A stretch of 64,000 nucleotides of DNA from Lineus longissimus (taxonomy: Eukaryota; Nemertea; Pilidiophora; Heteronemertea; Lineidae), in NCBI RefSeq assembly GCF_910592395.1, contig NC_088309.1, positions 27,654,599-27,718,598 on the forward strand, read 5' to 3'. Shown here piece by piece: positions 1-14,829 of the stretch. The position numbers and the translations under genes were made by a program. Positions within the stretch are counted from its first letter, which is position 1. The number at the start of each line of letters is the position of its first letter. The notes under the pieces were generated by a model that worked only from the letters and a program-made list of their open reading frames with translations, was not told where the DNA came from and searched no databases.

Positions 1-3000
1 ATCCTTAGCCCTCTCCCAGCCTCAGATGGACAAGAGATGCCTGTTGAACGTTTCGCTCGCCCCATTCTGTCAGCAGATTACTTGATGATACTCGAGGCAA
101 TAGTTTTTTCTCTCTCTCAAAATAATCTCCACAGCGTTTAAAAGCAGAGGAAACGGGGAGCCCTTTTTCAATACGAGTTCAGCATTTGGCCAAAGAGTGT
201 CTTATTTCCTAACTCCTCGTGCAGATAGAATGTAAAAATCCGCATTGTCGTTCATACCAAAGATGTCGTTCATTTTAACGAACATGGAGCTTGTCACCAT
301 GAAGTCTCAACTACAATTTCCTCCGACACAAACTCTTATTTCAATTCAATGCATCAATTGTCCCAGGGAACCCACGAAATATACCCCAAATTCGTGGGCG
401 ATGACATTAGCCCGGATTCAAAGATGTATTATCACCAGATTAAGAGCCAAAGGCCCCATGTTTACATTTTCGACGACCATCATCATGATTTCAATGCGTA
501 GGCCTATGGCTAGTAGAGATTGGTAACCATAGCTACATCAGAGTTTATATGAATAATTTTTTGTTTTGTAGACAAAAACTCACTGGTGGAGAGCGCAAAG
601 GGAAATCAGCTGGTTTAGTAAGCCCTTTCGGAGTCTCTCGGCACTTTGGTTACACTGACAAGAAATCCGGCGTGTGTTTAAACATTTTGTTCTTTTCAGA
701 AAGACCATGATAATATGTCATGTCAATACTACAACTGAAATGAAATTTGTCGATTCTGATGCTGGATCTGTCAACGATAATAAAACGAGTCTTGTATTTC
801 CTTCGGACTTTTCGCCCTGGAAAAACAACAGTGTGGCTGGCCACAACGATATTCGATAAATGGTTATTACATCGTGCAGAGTTTAGATAATAACGCGTAA
901 ACCTGATACTCGTGCCTCAGGCTTGGTACAGGAGATGAAATACCGTTAATGGTACAACATAGCAATCAATTAAACAACGTGAATGATTAATGATGCTACA
1001 TTGTCTCTGAAAGCTCTCTGGCGACACATGGCTGTACCAACCAAGGCCACTTGGGACACCTGCTTAACTCTAATTCTCGCTACCTTTCTGGAAAACCACT
1101 GGCCGTAGCTTTTCCTCGTTGAAGTGAGTTGTGGCCATTGTGGCATTTAGAGAATGAATTAATTTGATATATTCATTTCATTTCATTCATTACAACGAAA
1201 GCCATACGAGTGTTTGGATGAATTAGTGTTGCCGTTGGAGAAGTTCGTAGCGTTGGTGGTTATCCTGTTATGAAATGGACTATACCCATGTTATATTTAG
1301 AGTAACTCATTATTTTGATCGACAAGGGTCAACATTAGATCAGAGACAATTAGTCCAATCTCTACCGGTATGTTGTTTCAGATACAAAGAGGTTACATGC
1401 ATCAAAGTCATGTTAGTCAAAGTCAGTTATCGGAGTTCTGTCAAGCAGGCCTTTCTGTCCTTTATACTGTAACCTCCTGGCGAAGAAGTTGGAAGTCGTG
1501 ATCCGGTTATGATGACGTGACGGTGGCGTCCTTATCATCTCTATCGTAAAGGATCTTCTTTGATAAATAGCAGCTATAAAACAACATGCAAGGACGCAGG
1601 TGTAGCTACACTTATGAAGTCTTTAAAGATGTTTCCAGTTGATGGCTTGCTTGTTTCATAATCAGCAAGGCCACGGAAAGGCGAGAATATTGATCAGGAC
1701 ATTAAAAAGATTGATGTCCTCTTATCATTTTGCTTTTCATTCATTGAAGTTTCCACACATACCCATAGCATGGCCACGAATGTACGCAAACTGCCGAGGA
1801 CGTTCTTCTCACCAGTCCTCTTTTCCTTTCACATAATGGTCATTGCCATCCTCTTAAACTGCACATCAAAGTGGTGATAATTAGTAGTGGCGATTGTCTT
1901 AAAAGGCTGCTTTGGTATTGCGGTGTTATCGCCTTTCAAAACATTGGTCCTCAGCTAACACATTTTTTGGTGTGGATTTAACAAAGCTCTCGATTACCTC
2001 TGGGCCTGGGCATATGCCGAGTGCTGACGTAACCTTACTTCACGTATTACTTACTCAATGCTAGTACTCAATGCTAGTATTAGGGAAATTGCATTGCATT
2101 GCGTTACGTCATCACTTACAACTGTCGGGTGACAATGGCACTACACAATGCAAGACTAAGGCTCTGGTCACGCTGTTGAACTACCGCTCAGTCACGACTC
2201 GTGAGAAATGGATCAAAACAATCGCGCCAAGACTAATTCTGACCAGGCAAAAGTACATTTTAAAGGAGACTGGTCCAGCACGATTCCCTATTAATTGGGT
2301 TTAATCGAGCTTGTTATATTAACAGCCACCAGGTACATAATCTCACATCGTTATCCAGCTGGAAAGTCCATTAGTGATGGACTCATTCGGTCAGAAATTC
2401 CTTACAAGTGTATCCCTTCGAGACCACCACCACTTAACTTGTTTAAATACTGCGGTGACAACCAATTTCATCCCAACTCCGCTGATAAAACATGTAAGAA
2501 GACTGGATCAATCTGCATTTGATAACCATGAAGGTGAGATCGAACGAACTTCAAGGCAAAATGCTGTCAGTGACCGGTGACCAGGGCGTTGTAATATGCA
2601 GCGCGACAACTAATGTAATTTGCATGTTCTGTGCGCATAGCGTTCCTGACTGTTGTGCAAAAATGGATACTACCCAGATCACTGACCAGCCTGCAGGTGT
2701 AGGTCAGACCTTGCCCCCGGTATTATTGCTTGGTATGCTAGGTCGATCAAGCAAAAACAGAAATTATTGGTTTTGAATTATTGATTACGTATAAGAAGGG
2801 ACATATAGGATACAATCCGGATATGTTTTGCAAACATACGCGCAAGACGCAGTTTTAGTAATGAGATTTACCGATAATAGTCAGCGATGGAGATGTTACG
2901 TTACATGAACAGTCAGGCAAGGAGCCCGAACGGCTAGATGTAGCCAAAACCAGCAATTCTGCCTAGGCACTCGCCGATTCGGCAACCCCGTGTCTGCTAT

Positions 3001-6000
3001 CCTGACCGTGTCATTTCTAGAAATTGGTTGCGCAAAAAGGGTACATTTTCACATGTCCTTGTTGATTTCAGCGATGAACTCTCTACTTTTTCTGTCAATG
3101 ACCTTCTGTTATGGTCATATTGTTTACTTTAGGAACACTTGTCCATTAATTGTGTGTTTACTTGTAATGAAAAAGCAGGATGTCCAAATACCACGTGGCG
3201 TCTGTAGAAGGACCACAACATGGTGGTAGTTAAGTTGGTTTAATAGATAATTGCTTTGCCGAGACCCCAGGTGATGGGTTTATCGGGATGGATTTTTTTT
3301 TTCCTATCGCGAATGAGAATATCGAGACTATTATTTCTGTGGTCATTACTTCTTTGCTCCACACTACCAGTTGATCAGTTGTCAATCAGTAATGAATCTG
3401 TTGCAACAAGGTTACATGTCATGGCGTAGGATCCTCAAGTGTGAATTGATGCTCAGGTTCAGTTTGTATCACCGAAGAGCATTTGGTGCATGAAATAGGT
3501 CTTTGTTTATCCAACCGTCGTTCCCAACCTCTCCACCTTATGCTCACTTATTCACTATATTTTGATGAGACACCTTGTTTTTTTATTCTTTCCATAATTA
3601 ATCAATTCGTTACTTCCTCGGTCATGAAATCTAAATCATTGTAAGAAATGATGAAAAACATATTGAACCATGTCACCGGTGATAAAAAGCCGTATATGAT
3701 ATGACACTTTTTATAGACTATACACCATTGATCTGGGACAGGAAGATCGTTTTTACGGTATTACTATCTGACAATATTTGCGGAAATTGTAAGATTACTT
3801 AATCCAAGAAAGTGCCGGCTCCTACTTCAGGCGCCGGTAACCTTGTTACGATGTATCCGTGTCTTCAGCGAGGGACTAATGACTTTACCGGAGGGGAATA
3901 TTATCCTTAAATGCACCCAGTGGTCCTTTCCGCGCTTGAGACAATGGCCAATGCTTGTGTTGTGGGGCTTTGATTGACCGCTGCAGGCAGTTGTACTACA
4001 TCAGTTTGATGATGATGTCAGGCTGAACACATGGTTACGAGTTAGCTTTGCTGAAATCCCTAAGCTAGGTGCCTTGGGCAAGCAATCGATACACAAAAGG
4101 ATTTTCAGACACAACAACACCTTTTTCCTCACTCATCATTAGCAATCTAAAGAACAGCATTACCGAGAGCGTACCAGGTGATACTGAAAGTGAAGTGCCC
4201 TCCTCACGCCCTGACGACATGTGCCGCGGCTTGTTAAGAGCCTTATTTTACGGCAAAAAAGCAAAAAAAGTAAGAAAAACACTTGTTCAGTTTATAGCTG
4301 CACTTTGGTTAATAGGTTCAATTTGAGAAGACAAAAGAATTAGCATGTGCCCTTGTTGGTTTGCGAGCGTAATTGAGGTATCCAAGTAAACCAGTCCAAC
4401 GGCAATCAACCACCTCGGTACTAGATTGCGTCAATAGTGGTGTAAACACTTTTCTTGTTCGAAAGCAATGACGTTGTCGGTATCGGGGTGTTGGAACTAC
4501 TTTCTAAAACTGTCAGCTGAGTACCAGGCATATTGGCGTATTGGCCTCTTGTTATGGTGACAAGGCACAAGTCGCGGTAAAGTTTCCTGATGTGATCACG
4601 AGGGAGACGGGAGAGCGCCCGCCATGTTCATTAAAATTTGAAAATGAACAATATATATATGAAATATTGCTCATTCTGTAACATTGTTGTTGACATGTCA
4701 ATTCTCAACTGACACATTACCACACTGATTAGTTGTCCCCATATAATTCAGCGAAGTTATTATCGAAAAAGTCATTCATTAAGTTGAAATATCAACTCGC
4801 ACCTGCTCTTCGATTTTTCTTAATTAGCGTAACAATGATGGCAAGCCTTCTTTACATCTTGGCAGGACCCAGTACAAACTTGTTAATAAGCTCGGACGAG
4901 TTCTTGCCTCATTTACTAATCTCAATAGACGTATTTTCTCCTTGCTTGCTTCGTCAGCGCAGCGAGGCTGAGCGTGCGAGTGCAATCTCGGGATGTCAAT
5001 CGATCGGGCTTCATATTGGGCTATATAAATCATCATCGCAATCTAGTAGCGATTGCAGTGAGTGCTGAACCACACAATCGCTCGCACTTGTCGATATTAA
5101 TGTTCAGATTGGACGAGAGGAGGAGGATACCAAGTGACCACGTGGATCGTGTTATTTTCAGTATCACTCACCATCTGGCTCTGCACAGATCTATTCCAGC
5201 ACACCAGGAAACTTTATGCAAACCAAATTATGTTGTCTTCTTTCTTCGGGTTGATATCAACTTTGGGATATACTGTCCGGTGAGTACTAAATCGGTGTCA
5301 AATTATCTTCCTTCACAGGGAAGAGACGACAAACTACCTTTCATGTAATTTGAATCATGTGCATACGCGTGTGCCTGGTTTTTGAAATAGTCGACGTACG
5401 TTTATATACTCTGTGGTATAACATTTAAATCGATTATTCACTTGATTGCAATGAGCAAAAACAGATGGATTGTATCGCTTTTTCTCATCTGTTGAGCCAT
5501 TGAAATCTAAAACTCCAGTTAGAATTTCGATATGTTGATCAAGAAAATAACAAATTTTCCTCATAGATAAACAATCGTGCACAAGATTACCTTATTCAGT
5601 GAAGGTGTTTTCAATCGTTTTAACAGCGACAGGGACTTTCGACACGTTATTGTTGAGCTCTACCTTAATGTCATCTGTACCTTTAGCATGATGGGGATGA
5701 GAGATTTAGCACTGACAACGTTGGTCCAATACGAAAGGGGGAAAAGTTAAGTGTTTGGCATGATTTTCTTCTCAAGTGGAGAGATATACCGTATCTTTAT
5801 ACCGCCTGATATTTCCTGCTGACAATAAATACCTCTCTGTCTGTTGAAGAGCTCAATCATGTATTTCACCTGATCACAACTTCAGCAAATGTTCCAGGTG
5901 CACATTCTCTCTATATCGTGTCAACAATACCTCCTCCCGTGAATCACCAGTGAAGACAGTCATCTTTGCCTCCAGGCCAGGTCTGACACTATGAGTTTCC

Positions 6001-9000
6001 TCTTACCCACACACGATCCCTATTGAAAGTCTAGTCATCGATAGCCAGTTTTCAATAATTCAAGGGTTCTATTGTGATTAGCGTTACTTGGGTGACGTGT
6101 GTCTATTCAATATGGTACAATTGCTTTTTTTATAAAATGTGAGAAATCTTGGAAAGATATATCGTGTTTATATCGGTTTTTTATTGGGATGGTTTTCACC
6201 AGGAGTGAACAGCATGGTTAGTCATGACAGTTAAAGTGGGTCCTTTGTGATGCTGTGCTTCTATCGAGCCAAATCTATGCTTGTAGATGATGTACTGTAC
6301 AATCTACATACTAGTATATACGGTAAAATCCCTTCTCAGAGGTCAATGTTGAGGCCTATGATTGGCAAATCAGAGGCCAGATCTGTAACCTTTTAGAAAA
6401 GAGGTTAAGTACAGTAATTGTCCAATAGCGGTCAGTGTGAAACAGTGTGCGATATCTTATCCACTTACGAACAGGATAAATCACTGTGGCTGTAACTCAA
6501 TTACGAGCATAGACTAACATCGTTAGCCACAGCTTCCTTACCCTGAACCATGGATGAACTAATTAGGCGTATTTAATTGGTCACGGCAATGGGCACCTCG
6601 ATACCTTCTAGCTATATCGGCGGATTAATGAAGACCCTAACTACATGTGACAAATGTGTAGCCCCCTTCTCTTAGGATCAGCAACTCTTAAAGTGGTAAA
6701 GGATTTTTTAAACTGGCGAAAATGTCATTCCCTTTCTGGCTCCTACTTTTCACATATCTAGTATTCACCCACACATGCCAGAAGTATGCCTGCTGCAGCA
6801 GATGTATTGGCCTCTGCACTATTTCCAGCCAGGCTGGAAAATCCTCATAAGATTCATAAAGATTCTTATTTGTACACATTGAACATGTACATGTACAATC
6901 TTACAACATCCTTGTAGAATTCTCGAATCTTACAGGAATCGTGTAAAAACGATGTCATTAGAAATGTACATCCCTCACATAGGATTATAGAGTCACATTT
7001 CTATAGAGCTTTTATGCCAGTTTGTTCATGTGTGCTTTGTGTAGTACATGTACATGTATTTAGACATTGCTAATGGTTAAAGTTTGCATTAGAGACCAGC
7101 TCGTTCATTGTTCTCTTGCGATTGTGGGTGCAGAGGAAAACTATCACAGATTGAATCCATAAAATCGTGTAAAGATTCTACATGTGCATGTATACGAAAT
7201 AAAGTATGATTTTACGTCAATAAGAAGCTTATTGAGATTTTCGATCTGTGGGGTTGCATATGTATTTTCACAGAGCAATTAGAAACGTGGTTGCATAAGA
7301 TTCTTTTGACCTCATCATTTGCAATCGTTCTGGGCCTGTCCTTTCCCAGGCCGTTCGTGAAAACAGTACAGGTGTTACCCGCATAACAGAAAATGCTATT
7401 TCCATGATTATTTTATCCAGGGACAACACGTTGTCAGCACGTTTTGTTAATGTATTGTTGATGCAAATTACATGGCATAATATTTCAATTAATCATTCAA
7501 ACGAATGATAGCGAAAACTAGCTTATTGCGCACCGAGTACATACAAATGTTGATTTTGTTCTCCTGCTCCTGCAGGTAGTTATATACTAGTATTCAGTAT
7601 TCGTTAAATCTAACCAGCGTACATCAAGCTTTTCCATCATTCTTGTAGGGACATGCTATTATCCCCTCCGCGTTTCTCAATCAGGGCATTGGGGGTGATT
7701 ACCAGTCGAATGTTCAATTCACAACTCCCAAGGCCTCCCTCCTTCACTGTGAGCAAACTACTGCCTTGGCCATTGAATGAATGACAAATAGCTTGTCAGG
7801 GGAACGGATCCTGGCTTTTGCCATTAACACCGGCGCGTTTTGTCAAACCTTCTTTAAAATACATGTAAACTGTTGAATAATTTACCTCACCGACTATGGC
7901 TTAATATCAAGCATGTTCCCGAGTTCATATCCCGACCTCCATAATAAATATCAGCTCTTGGTAAAGCTAAGTATTATCGGAATCTATCCCGAGGCGGCCA
8001 GATGGCTTATATTCTCGACTGTAGTTTCATCACAATGATAACGGTAATGATAATCTCCTTGAACATCGCAATACCAATCTAACCAACTAATTAGAAAGCG
8101 CCCATTTTTTCAGCTAGGATACTATGAGATTTGGTCTACTTTATGATGAACTTGAAACTGATTGAGATCGTTCTGGCTCACGGCTCAGCCGCCTTCTGAG
8201 CTTTGTGACGTTGTTCTCTGTGTTCGTCAGAATCATCATGACGAAGATGTCCTTCCTTCGACGATCTGCTCCTAAAGCATTAAGGAGGCGGAGATCTATA
8301 AGTGTTGCTGTACCAGTATCTGCTTAGCAATTTTGTTACTTCACCGTGTTTTTGATTCGACCCCATTTCCAAAACACATCCCCTGAAAATCGGAATGTGT
8401 CTTTGGTGCTGTTGGTAAAGCTTTCAACCTTGTTGAAAATTGAGTCCCCCGTTGTCAAGCCGAGTCAAATTGTTAAGACTTCATCAGCAAATGATATCTG
8501 CTTGTACATTGACAGAAATTTAAAAAAGATATTGATAAGGAGAAAGCCATAAATCTTTTTTAACATTGGAAAGAATTCTGTACGAATTGGATGCTTTTCC
8601 CCATCTATATTCCATAAAAACAAAAGATGTGGTACTCAACAATGATTTATTCAGATTTTGCAATTCAAATCGATGCAAGAACCTTGTTCGCGGGGCTTTG
8701 CTTAAATAGAAGAATCCACGAGCTCATCCTTGTCAGCTCTACAAAGTGACTCACTTGATGATTAAGTCGATTAAATTACCTAACTTAAATAGTTGCATTG
8801 GAGTTTTTTCGATCGGGCCTTCTTGAAAGATGCCTTAGGCTTTACCATTAGATTATGATTAGAGTTCGTTACGTCAACCTTAAGAATAGCTAGTTGCAAT
8901 ATTCTATTTTCCCAATGTATCTTCACTCACCTGACTCAGAATAAATCCGACAATAGTCAATGATCCACAAAGCAGTCCATCTCACATTTCGCAACTTAAC

Positions 9001-9349
9001 TTATCTTTTTCAGTTGCGGGAGAGGCAGCCTGATGGAAGGACGGCGCCAACACCTTTGATGTTCATCACCAGAATCTAACGCCTTTGACACCAGAGCGGG
9101 TCCCTACAAGGTCGACAGGTTTGGAAGGTTTGGCGAGACTGAAGTCAAGGTACGCGGGAAGTGCGATCAGCGGGCGGAGTCGAATGGTTTGAATGCCTGT
9201 GGTTTCTCAAGACTGTCGTCGATTCAGGTACTGCGGAAGTTTGCCCAGTGGGCGTTCTGGAAACGTTTGGAATGTTTCTCGAGACATGTCGCAAGTTCCG
9301 GGGTTCGATCCGTCAAACTAAAGTCAGCAATTGTTGTTGAAACGGACAT
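1..9349. other. Intergenic, no gene recognised
   Basis: I see only short open frames without recognisable domains, start context or splice partners. Minor features are a direct repeat of TACTCAATGCTAGTA near 2053 and TGTACATG-rich patches near 6880 and 7050. Untranslated exons or regulatory DNA cannot be excluded. Confidence 0.6.
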
Positions 9350-9379
9350 ACTGAACTGAACTGAACTGAACTGAACTGA
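9350..9379. repeat. (CTGAA)n microsatellite
   Basis: Six near-perfect CTGAA units, flanked on both sides by copies of ACGGACATACTGAACT. It lies about 420 bases before the 9796 ORF. Confidence 0.9.
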
Positions 9380-9795
9380 CGGACATACTGAACTGTCAAT
9401 CTGTGACACAGGAATTCGACATAAAACGACTGATGCATTGGTTCAGTCTAACTGAGAAACTGATACAAGAATGATGAATGTTCATCGTTAGCTACAGCTG
9501 TTAGAGTGAGAAAGTTCATTTCGTTTGTTATACCAAATGCGATAAAGAGTGACATTTTCTTCATTCGTGATTTTTATCTGCTTTCATTTGAAACCAGTGA
9601 TACATGTTAGTTTGATTAATCTGCAAGTGTTTTGGTGTGAACGAGTGACGTATGGGATTTATGTGATAGAATTCGAGTACATCAAAACGAGTGATGCGTA
9701 CATCACGACGAGTGGTTGGCTCAGATTATTTGCAAATTAGGTGTCATTAAAACGAATGTCTATTCGACTCATTCAGTGAGAAAGGGAAATCCATC

Positions 9796-10671
9796 ATGGA
9801 TGTCAAAGAAAAGCGAAGAGAATCGAAATTTGCCGCAAGGTTGTCTCAGAAACGTGACAAGGAAAATAAACGGGCGTATAAGTCGAACGATATTGCGAGA
9901 CCACTTTACACGAGCTCAGAGAAGGGTAAGTCGAGTAGCCAGAAATCAGATCTCAAACTGGGGACTGGTACTGACCAGGTTTTAACTTGCCTTAGTGATA
10001 GAAATCTAAATTATGCAGCAACAACTTTAGAGGAATGGGGAGTGTTTTCCGTTGGTTGGGACGAGATTCACGGAGATTTGTTCCATCTGGATGGACGCAG
10101 CCACGAGATGGGACAAAAATATTGCGGAATTTATGAAAAGGAGGTGGATTCACAGCTCGAGAGTGCTTTTGATACGATAGAGATTGAAGATATTGATAGC
10201 TGCGATGAGATGGAGTACGATTTAGATTCTTATGAGCGATATACACCAAAATACGACCGGGATGTGAACACTTGGACTAGCTTTGCCATGTGCCATGTAG
10301 ATGTGGAAAGCCCGGGGAGCATCAGTACATTCAGTGGAGACTTTCCCATGGAATACTTCGCGGATGATATAGTTCCTGGGACGAGTCCCCCAAGTACTGG
10401 CAACACCATTGACACATCCACAGATTCTCTAATGGATGGTGCGAATTCTAAAAATGGCAATACCACTTTAGAACCCCATTTCATTTCATTAGATTCCGAT
10501 GGCGACCCGGTTGATTTCCTCAATGATAACCTTCCCAAGGTCACAGACGCACAGCTCCGGGAGCAGAACTGCCTTCGTGATAAGATTGAGAGTACCACCT
10601 TTAGCACAACATCTCACCTTCATAACATGAATAATGATGAAATTGAACGCACTGCAATTGACAATCGGTGA
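9796..10671 (+). CDS. Unidentified single-exon protein, 291 aa
   Basis: Open reading frame from ATG 9796 (context ATCATGG) to TGA 10671, with an in-frame stop upstream. The N-terminus is strongly basic (residues 4-26, containing SKFAARLSQKRDKEN) and resembles a bZIP or bHLH-PAS basic region with the key Asn replaced by Ser. No leucine zipper or helix-loop-helix follows. Residues 113-155 are acidic (IEIEDIDSCDEMEYDLD), and the rest is Ser/Thr/Asp-rich. There is no signal peptide or membrane segment. This suggests a nuclear or regulatory protein, or a derived retrocopy, but I do not recognise the family. The length of the open frame and its protein-like composition support it as real. An upstream untranslated exon may start after the TTTTTCAG at about 9013. 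Confidence 0.6.
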   Translation: MDVKEKRRESKFAARLSQKRDKENKRAYKSNDIARPLYTSSEKGKSSSQKSDLKLGTGTDQVLTCLSDRNLNYAATTLEEWGVFSVGWDEIHGDLFHLDGRSHEMGQKYCGIYEKEVDSQLESAFDTIEIEDIDSCDEMEYDLDSYERYTPKYDRDVNTWTSFAMCHVDVESPGSISTFSGDFPMEYFADDIVPGTSPPSTGNTIDTSTDSLMDGANSKNGNTTLEPHFISLDSDGDPVDFLNDNLPKVTDAQLREQNCLRDKIESTTFSTTSHLHNMNNDEIERTAIDNR

Positions 10672-13600
10672 TAGTGGAAGTATTTTACCATTAAGGGTCC
10701 AGCACTTCCGTTTAGATTGGAATATGAGAATTTTCGGATTCGCGGCTCATCTTGGCGAACTTTCACCACTAAAGTGTTGCCGTTTTATCATTCAAGTGAA
10801 CGGTCATCCTTAGCCCTGAGAATGGTACACGCATGTTGGGTAGTTTTAACTGGTGATAGTTTAAGTTTGAATTATTTCCTTTTAGTTTTTCTTGCATATT
10901 ATTATCATAGTGTTGAATACTTTGTTTGTCAGCAACTTCGGATAAAGAAGTTCGGAACGAAAACCATGGTAACATGCGGACAAAGGCGATGCGACATCCT
11001 TGGTTGACCCCTTCCTCATCCCATTAATGCGGTGATGCTATTACCCAGGCGGGTTTCGCTCACGCTATCCTAATTCCTGCATGCAAACTTTCCCCATTTC
11101 GAATAAAGGAAGCAGTACTGGAGATGATGTCGCAAGGTTTTGCTTCATAAAAGATTGGCGACAAGGGAATAAATGGCATGCTTGCTATATGTTATCGCAG
11201 TTACCCCGCACAATAATGTTTTCTTCGCCGCAACAACGATTAGGATACACGATATCTAGCTGTTGGTGACATTTTTTTGGTATATAATAGGAGTTTTTCG
11301 CGAACAGTTGCTATCACTGTCGTAGTTAATTTTCAAATTTAAGATATCAGTAAAAACCCAAAATGATTCTTCGCGAAAACTTGGTATTGTTGGCATTGCC
11401 TCCCACGCATGCATCTCTTGAAGGATTATGGAAGCCATCGTAATTCAAATTTTGTATGAAGAGCATTTTCATTTGCCGTTGGCTGGTACTGTATCAAGTT
11501 TGTTATATACATACATGATGTATCAGAAAGCTTTCATAAGCCGAAGGAAACATACAATAGGGTTTATATTTGGTAGCTATGGCATCGGGAGAAACTGCTA
11601 TTCATGAGTCCTATATGATACAGGGTCTCGAAGAAAGAATGCAATACTTCCTTGAGTATGGTGGGATCTGGTAGCGTTTGTTTGCCGTCGAGGCGGATGG
11701 TAGTGGCTGGGGGCGTCATCCATATATTTTGGAGTTTCAATCCTTAGGCCTTGCAATGGTTAAGAAGTTTGATTGGGACTGGAGGTTCAGTTTGTGACCA
11801 ATAAAAAAAAACCCATAGTTGTGAACTGGAGGCATTTTTATTACCATGTTTATACTGCAAGTGTGGCACCATCTTCCCTCCAAAAGTTGCATCTGTCCTC
11901 GTTAATACGCTGATGTTCTAAAAGCAATAACTCCACAAGGTACGATTTGTATCCATAGTCTTTATAGAATATGAATAGATCAACATATACCAATTTTAAC
12001 AGTGTTCTTGTTGTTGTTTATTCAATTAAAGATGCCAGTGAAGAAGGTGGTCTCGTGAGATTTATCTCCATTTCGAGAGAAGGACAAAAGGACAATGAGG
12101 CTAATGAGAAATGCGAACGGGTTGAATGCTTCACACTGACTATTTAATGTACATGTCAACTTCATACCAGACCTAGAGAAGACTAATGTCACCAAATTGC
12201 CATGACTAACCTTCCATTGGCATCTTCAATGGTATTACACTTATGAGGAAGTCCATCAGTTGCATGGCTATGTACCCCCATTTACTATAAAGTCGAAAGT
12301 GAATCGCTTCTGGATGCAGCCGTCGACACGCAGCCAACGCCATCGCCCTCTGAGAGACGAAAGACGAAAGGTGAGATATCGCATCATATCATTACCGGCG
12401 TCTTTATGCCGGAGGTATGCCAGGTCCACTATGGGCTAGTGCTTGCCCAGTGAGAGATATTGCACGAACGGAATTGTGTAGAACTTGTCTTTTATCCTCT
12501 ATACTATATACTGGGCTTCATGGGATAATCTCCATGCTCTTTACTTATCGATCACCTACAGTTCAAGGAACAAGAATCTTTCTGTCACTCACAGCAGATC
12601 AGGCACAAAACTATCAACAAACCAAGATGAGTTAGTACATCTAATGCCATCAGTTAATATTTTCCCGTAATAGATGTCACTCGTTGTCCGTAACAAATCT
12701 GTTGGTTGGATCGATCGATTATCGGCTGCCTGAAGCTGTGCTGTGCAGTCTGTTGTTGGGCCAATATGTAGTGTGCTGCTGCTTGCAGCCAGGCGACCGT
12801 CCCTGTACTTCCCAGGCCAGTGAGCAGAAATACTCCACGAGGTTGTTGCTGAGGCTCCTAATCTTGGCGTCTTATCTGCAAACATTTTTACATTGTTGGG
12901 CTGTCAGATTCGCCACTGCATTAACCAGATTCTCCTTCGTACGCCAACTGATAGAGCATACGTCAGTGTGGGGACTACACTGCAGTCATCATCAATATTT
13001 CCTACGGATACAAGCTTACAATAACGCGAACAGGTTGATTGAAAGGTAGGTACGTGTACCGTCGTTTAATGTTTCTTAACTTATTTTGAAATTGGTAAAG
13101 CATCATGATTGTGTAAGAGATGCTGATGTTCTTGATCTACCATCTTTCACAGTTAACATGATCCTGTGAGATAAGAGTCGATTTGCCATTCAGTGGTTGG
13201 CCAGCCTGGTTCTCTTAAATAGCGCCAATCGTCGTTGATCAGAAGGGACTTTGCGTTGTTCAACGGGGTAGGCCTGCCATTGCCTGTGGCAGAACCATGG
13301 ATCATTTTGATTAATGCACCAAAGTATAGGATATATTTATCAAATAAAATGACCCTCTTGACTCAAATGTCAAATAGCAAACCAATTCATCAAATATGTC
13401 CTTGTATCTTGTTTGCTGACATACTTCACATCACTCGACTTTATCGGGTAAGTGGTCGCTCTCGATTGCACTTCCTCCCGGGTTCGTTCACGAGCTCAGA
13501 ATACAGGGACTCGCCTTTTGCCTGCCTGCGAGAACATTGCAAGATCCTGTGCTGTAGTTGACACAGGCCACTGACCATGGACCCGGAGCATCTTTCTCAG

Positions 13601-14829
13601 ACAAAATCTTTACATATTCATACATGTACAATGAGCTATCAACATCACTTAGCAGACCTTTAATGACCATCTGTGAATGGGCCACGTTCTTCGCTTAGCC
13701 TAATGATGAATTCTTTACTGTACTTGATAGATAATTGCTAATTTGAAGAAGGCTTTTATTTGCATGGCCTTGGAAAACCGAGTAAAAAGAGACCTATCTG
13801 TGTAATGACGACTTGACTTCGCCTCTTCTAGATTTGTGATAATGGCTTGACTGTGTTTGGCCTTTCACAAGAATCATATCACCATCATCATCATCATCAT
13901 CAACATCATCATCATTGCAGAACTGATCATTCTAGGCAGACAATGGCAGACGCCTCGAGAACGATTGTCTTTTCCATCCATCACCTCAGTTATGTAACTC
14001 AATTATTCCGTAGTAATCCTATTGTAACCTCTATTCGTTGCAACTCATGCATTATGTTTGGAATGATGAAATAGCTACTAATCACATTTCACAATGCACG
14101 CTGTCAAAATGTTGATGGAGTACGTCTAGTTGTGTAAGTGCCGCTGAAGAAACCATCACAAAAACAGGCAGATGTTTGTGCAAGTTCTTCCTAGTACTTC
14201 AGCAATCGACCCATGTTTGAAGGGATTAGTCACCCGCGTCGTTGTCATTTGCACGCAATATGACATATGGTACCACAATAGTATACGTTTTAATGACAAT
14301 ACTGATGATATGTCACCAGATGCTGCACTCGTACCCATGGTCGTCAATATGGAGAATGATGAGCATAAGATGACTGGGGATGAGGTACACATTACACAAC
14401 GTATTCTGGTACACTCAAATGTCCTAGCTCTCCAGTGTTAGCTCTCGTATGTCGATCAAATTAAACATTATTGACAAAACGCTTCAAGCAGCGTCATGTA
14501 ACTCTGTTCTATTGCACTAATAAAAATATTTGGATACGGGCGTTGAAGCGGGCAGTTATCAGTGCCAGGGCAGAGATTGAACCCAACAAGACCAAACAGT
14601 CTATTGTCTTCCTGTTCGGACTATAACAGTCAAAAAAGGGAAATATAGCACTCAGTGTTTGTAAATCCAATCTAGCACATCGTTCCTGCCAACAGGAAGG
14701 ATTCTGCACTGAGCACGGATCTTTCGTTCCACAATGTCGATTTGTTACCTTCACAAGCCAAAGGAAGTCAGGTAAAGGACCTGCTCCTGCGTCCGTACGC
14801 AAAAGAATCGTCAGTCGATACTGGTGTAT
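10672..14829. other. Intergenic, no gene recognised
   Basis: No supported coding region. AATAAA at about 11102 could end a transcript of the 9796 ORF. Open frames near 12.4-13.0 kb on both strands lack recognisable motifs. Confidence 0.5.
13882..13916. repeat. (ATC)n microsatellite
   Basis: About ten ATC/CAT triplets with one CAA interruption. The polyhistidine frame it creates is not called as a gene. Confidence 0.9.

Noticed and set aside
4733-5348. Open frames on both strands near 5 kb
   Set aside because: A hydrophobic start is visible in one, but there is no family signature or splice evidence, and both strands are open because the patch is GC-richer.
9285-9320. GGTTCGATCC box-B-like motif
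   Set aside because: No tRNA box A, anticodon arm or acceptor stem at the right distances.
12417-13049. Overlapping open frames on both strands
   Set aside because: Considered as a retroelement fragment, but no catalytic motif could be identified.
13847-14074. Polyhistidine-containing frame
   Set aside because: Produced by the ATC microsatellite; no supporting start or splice signal.
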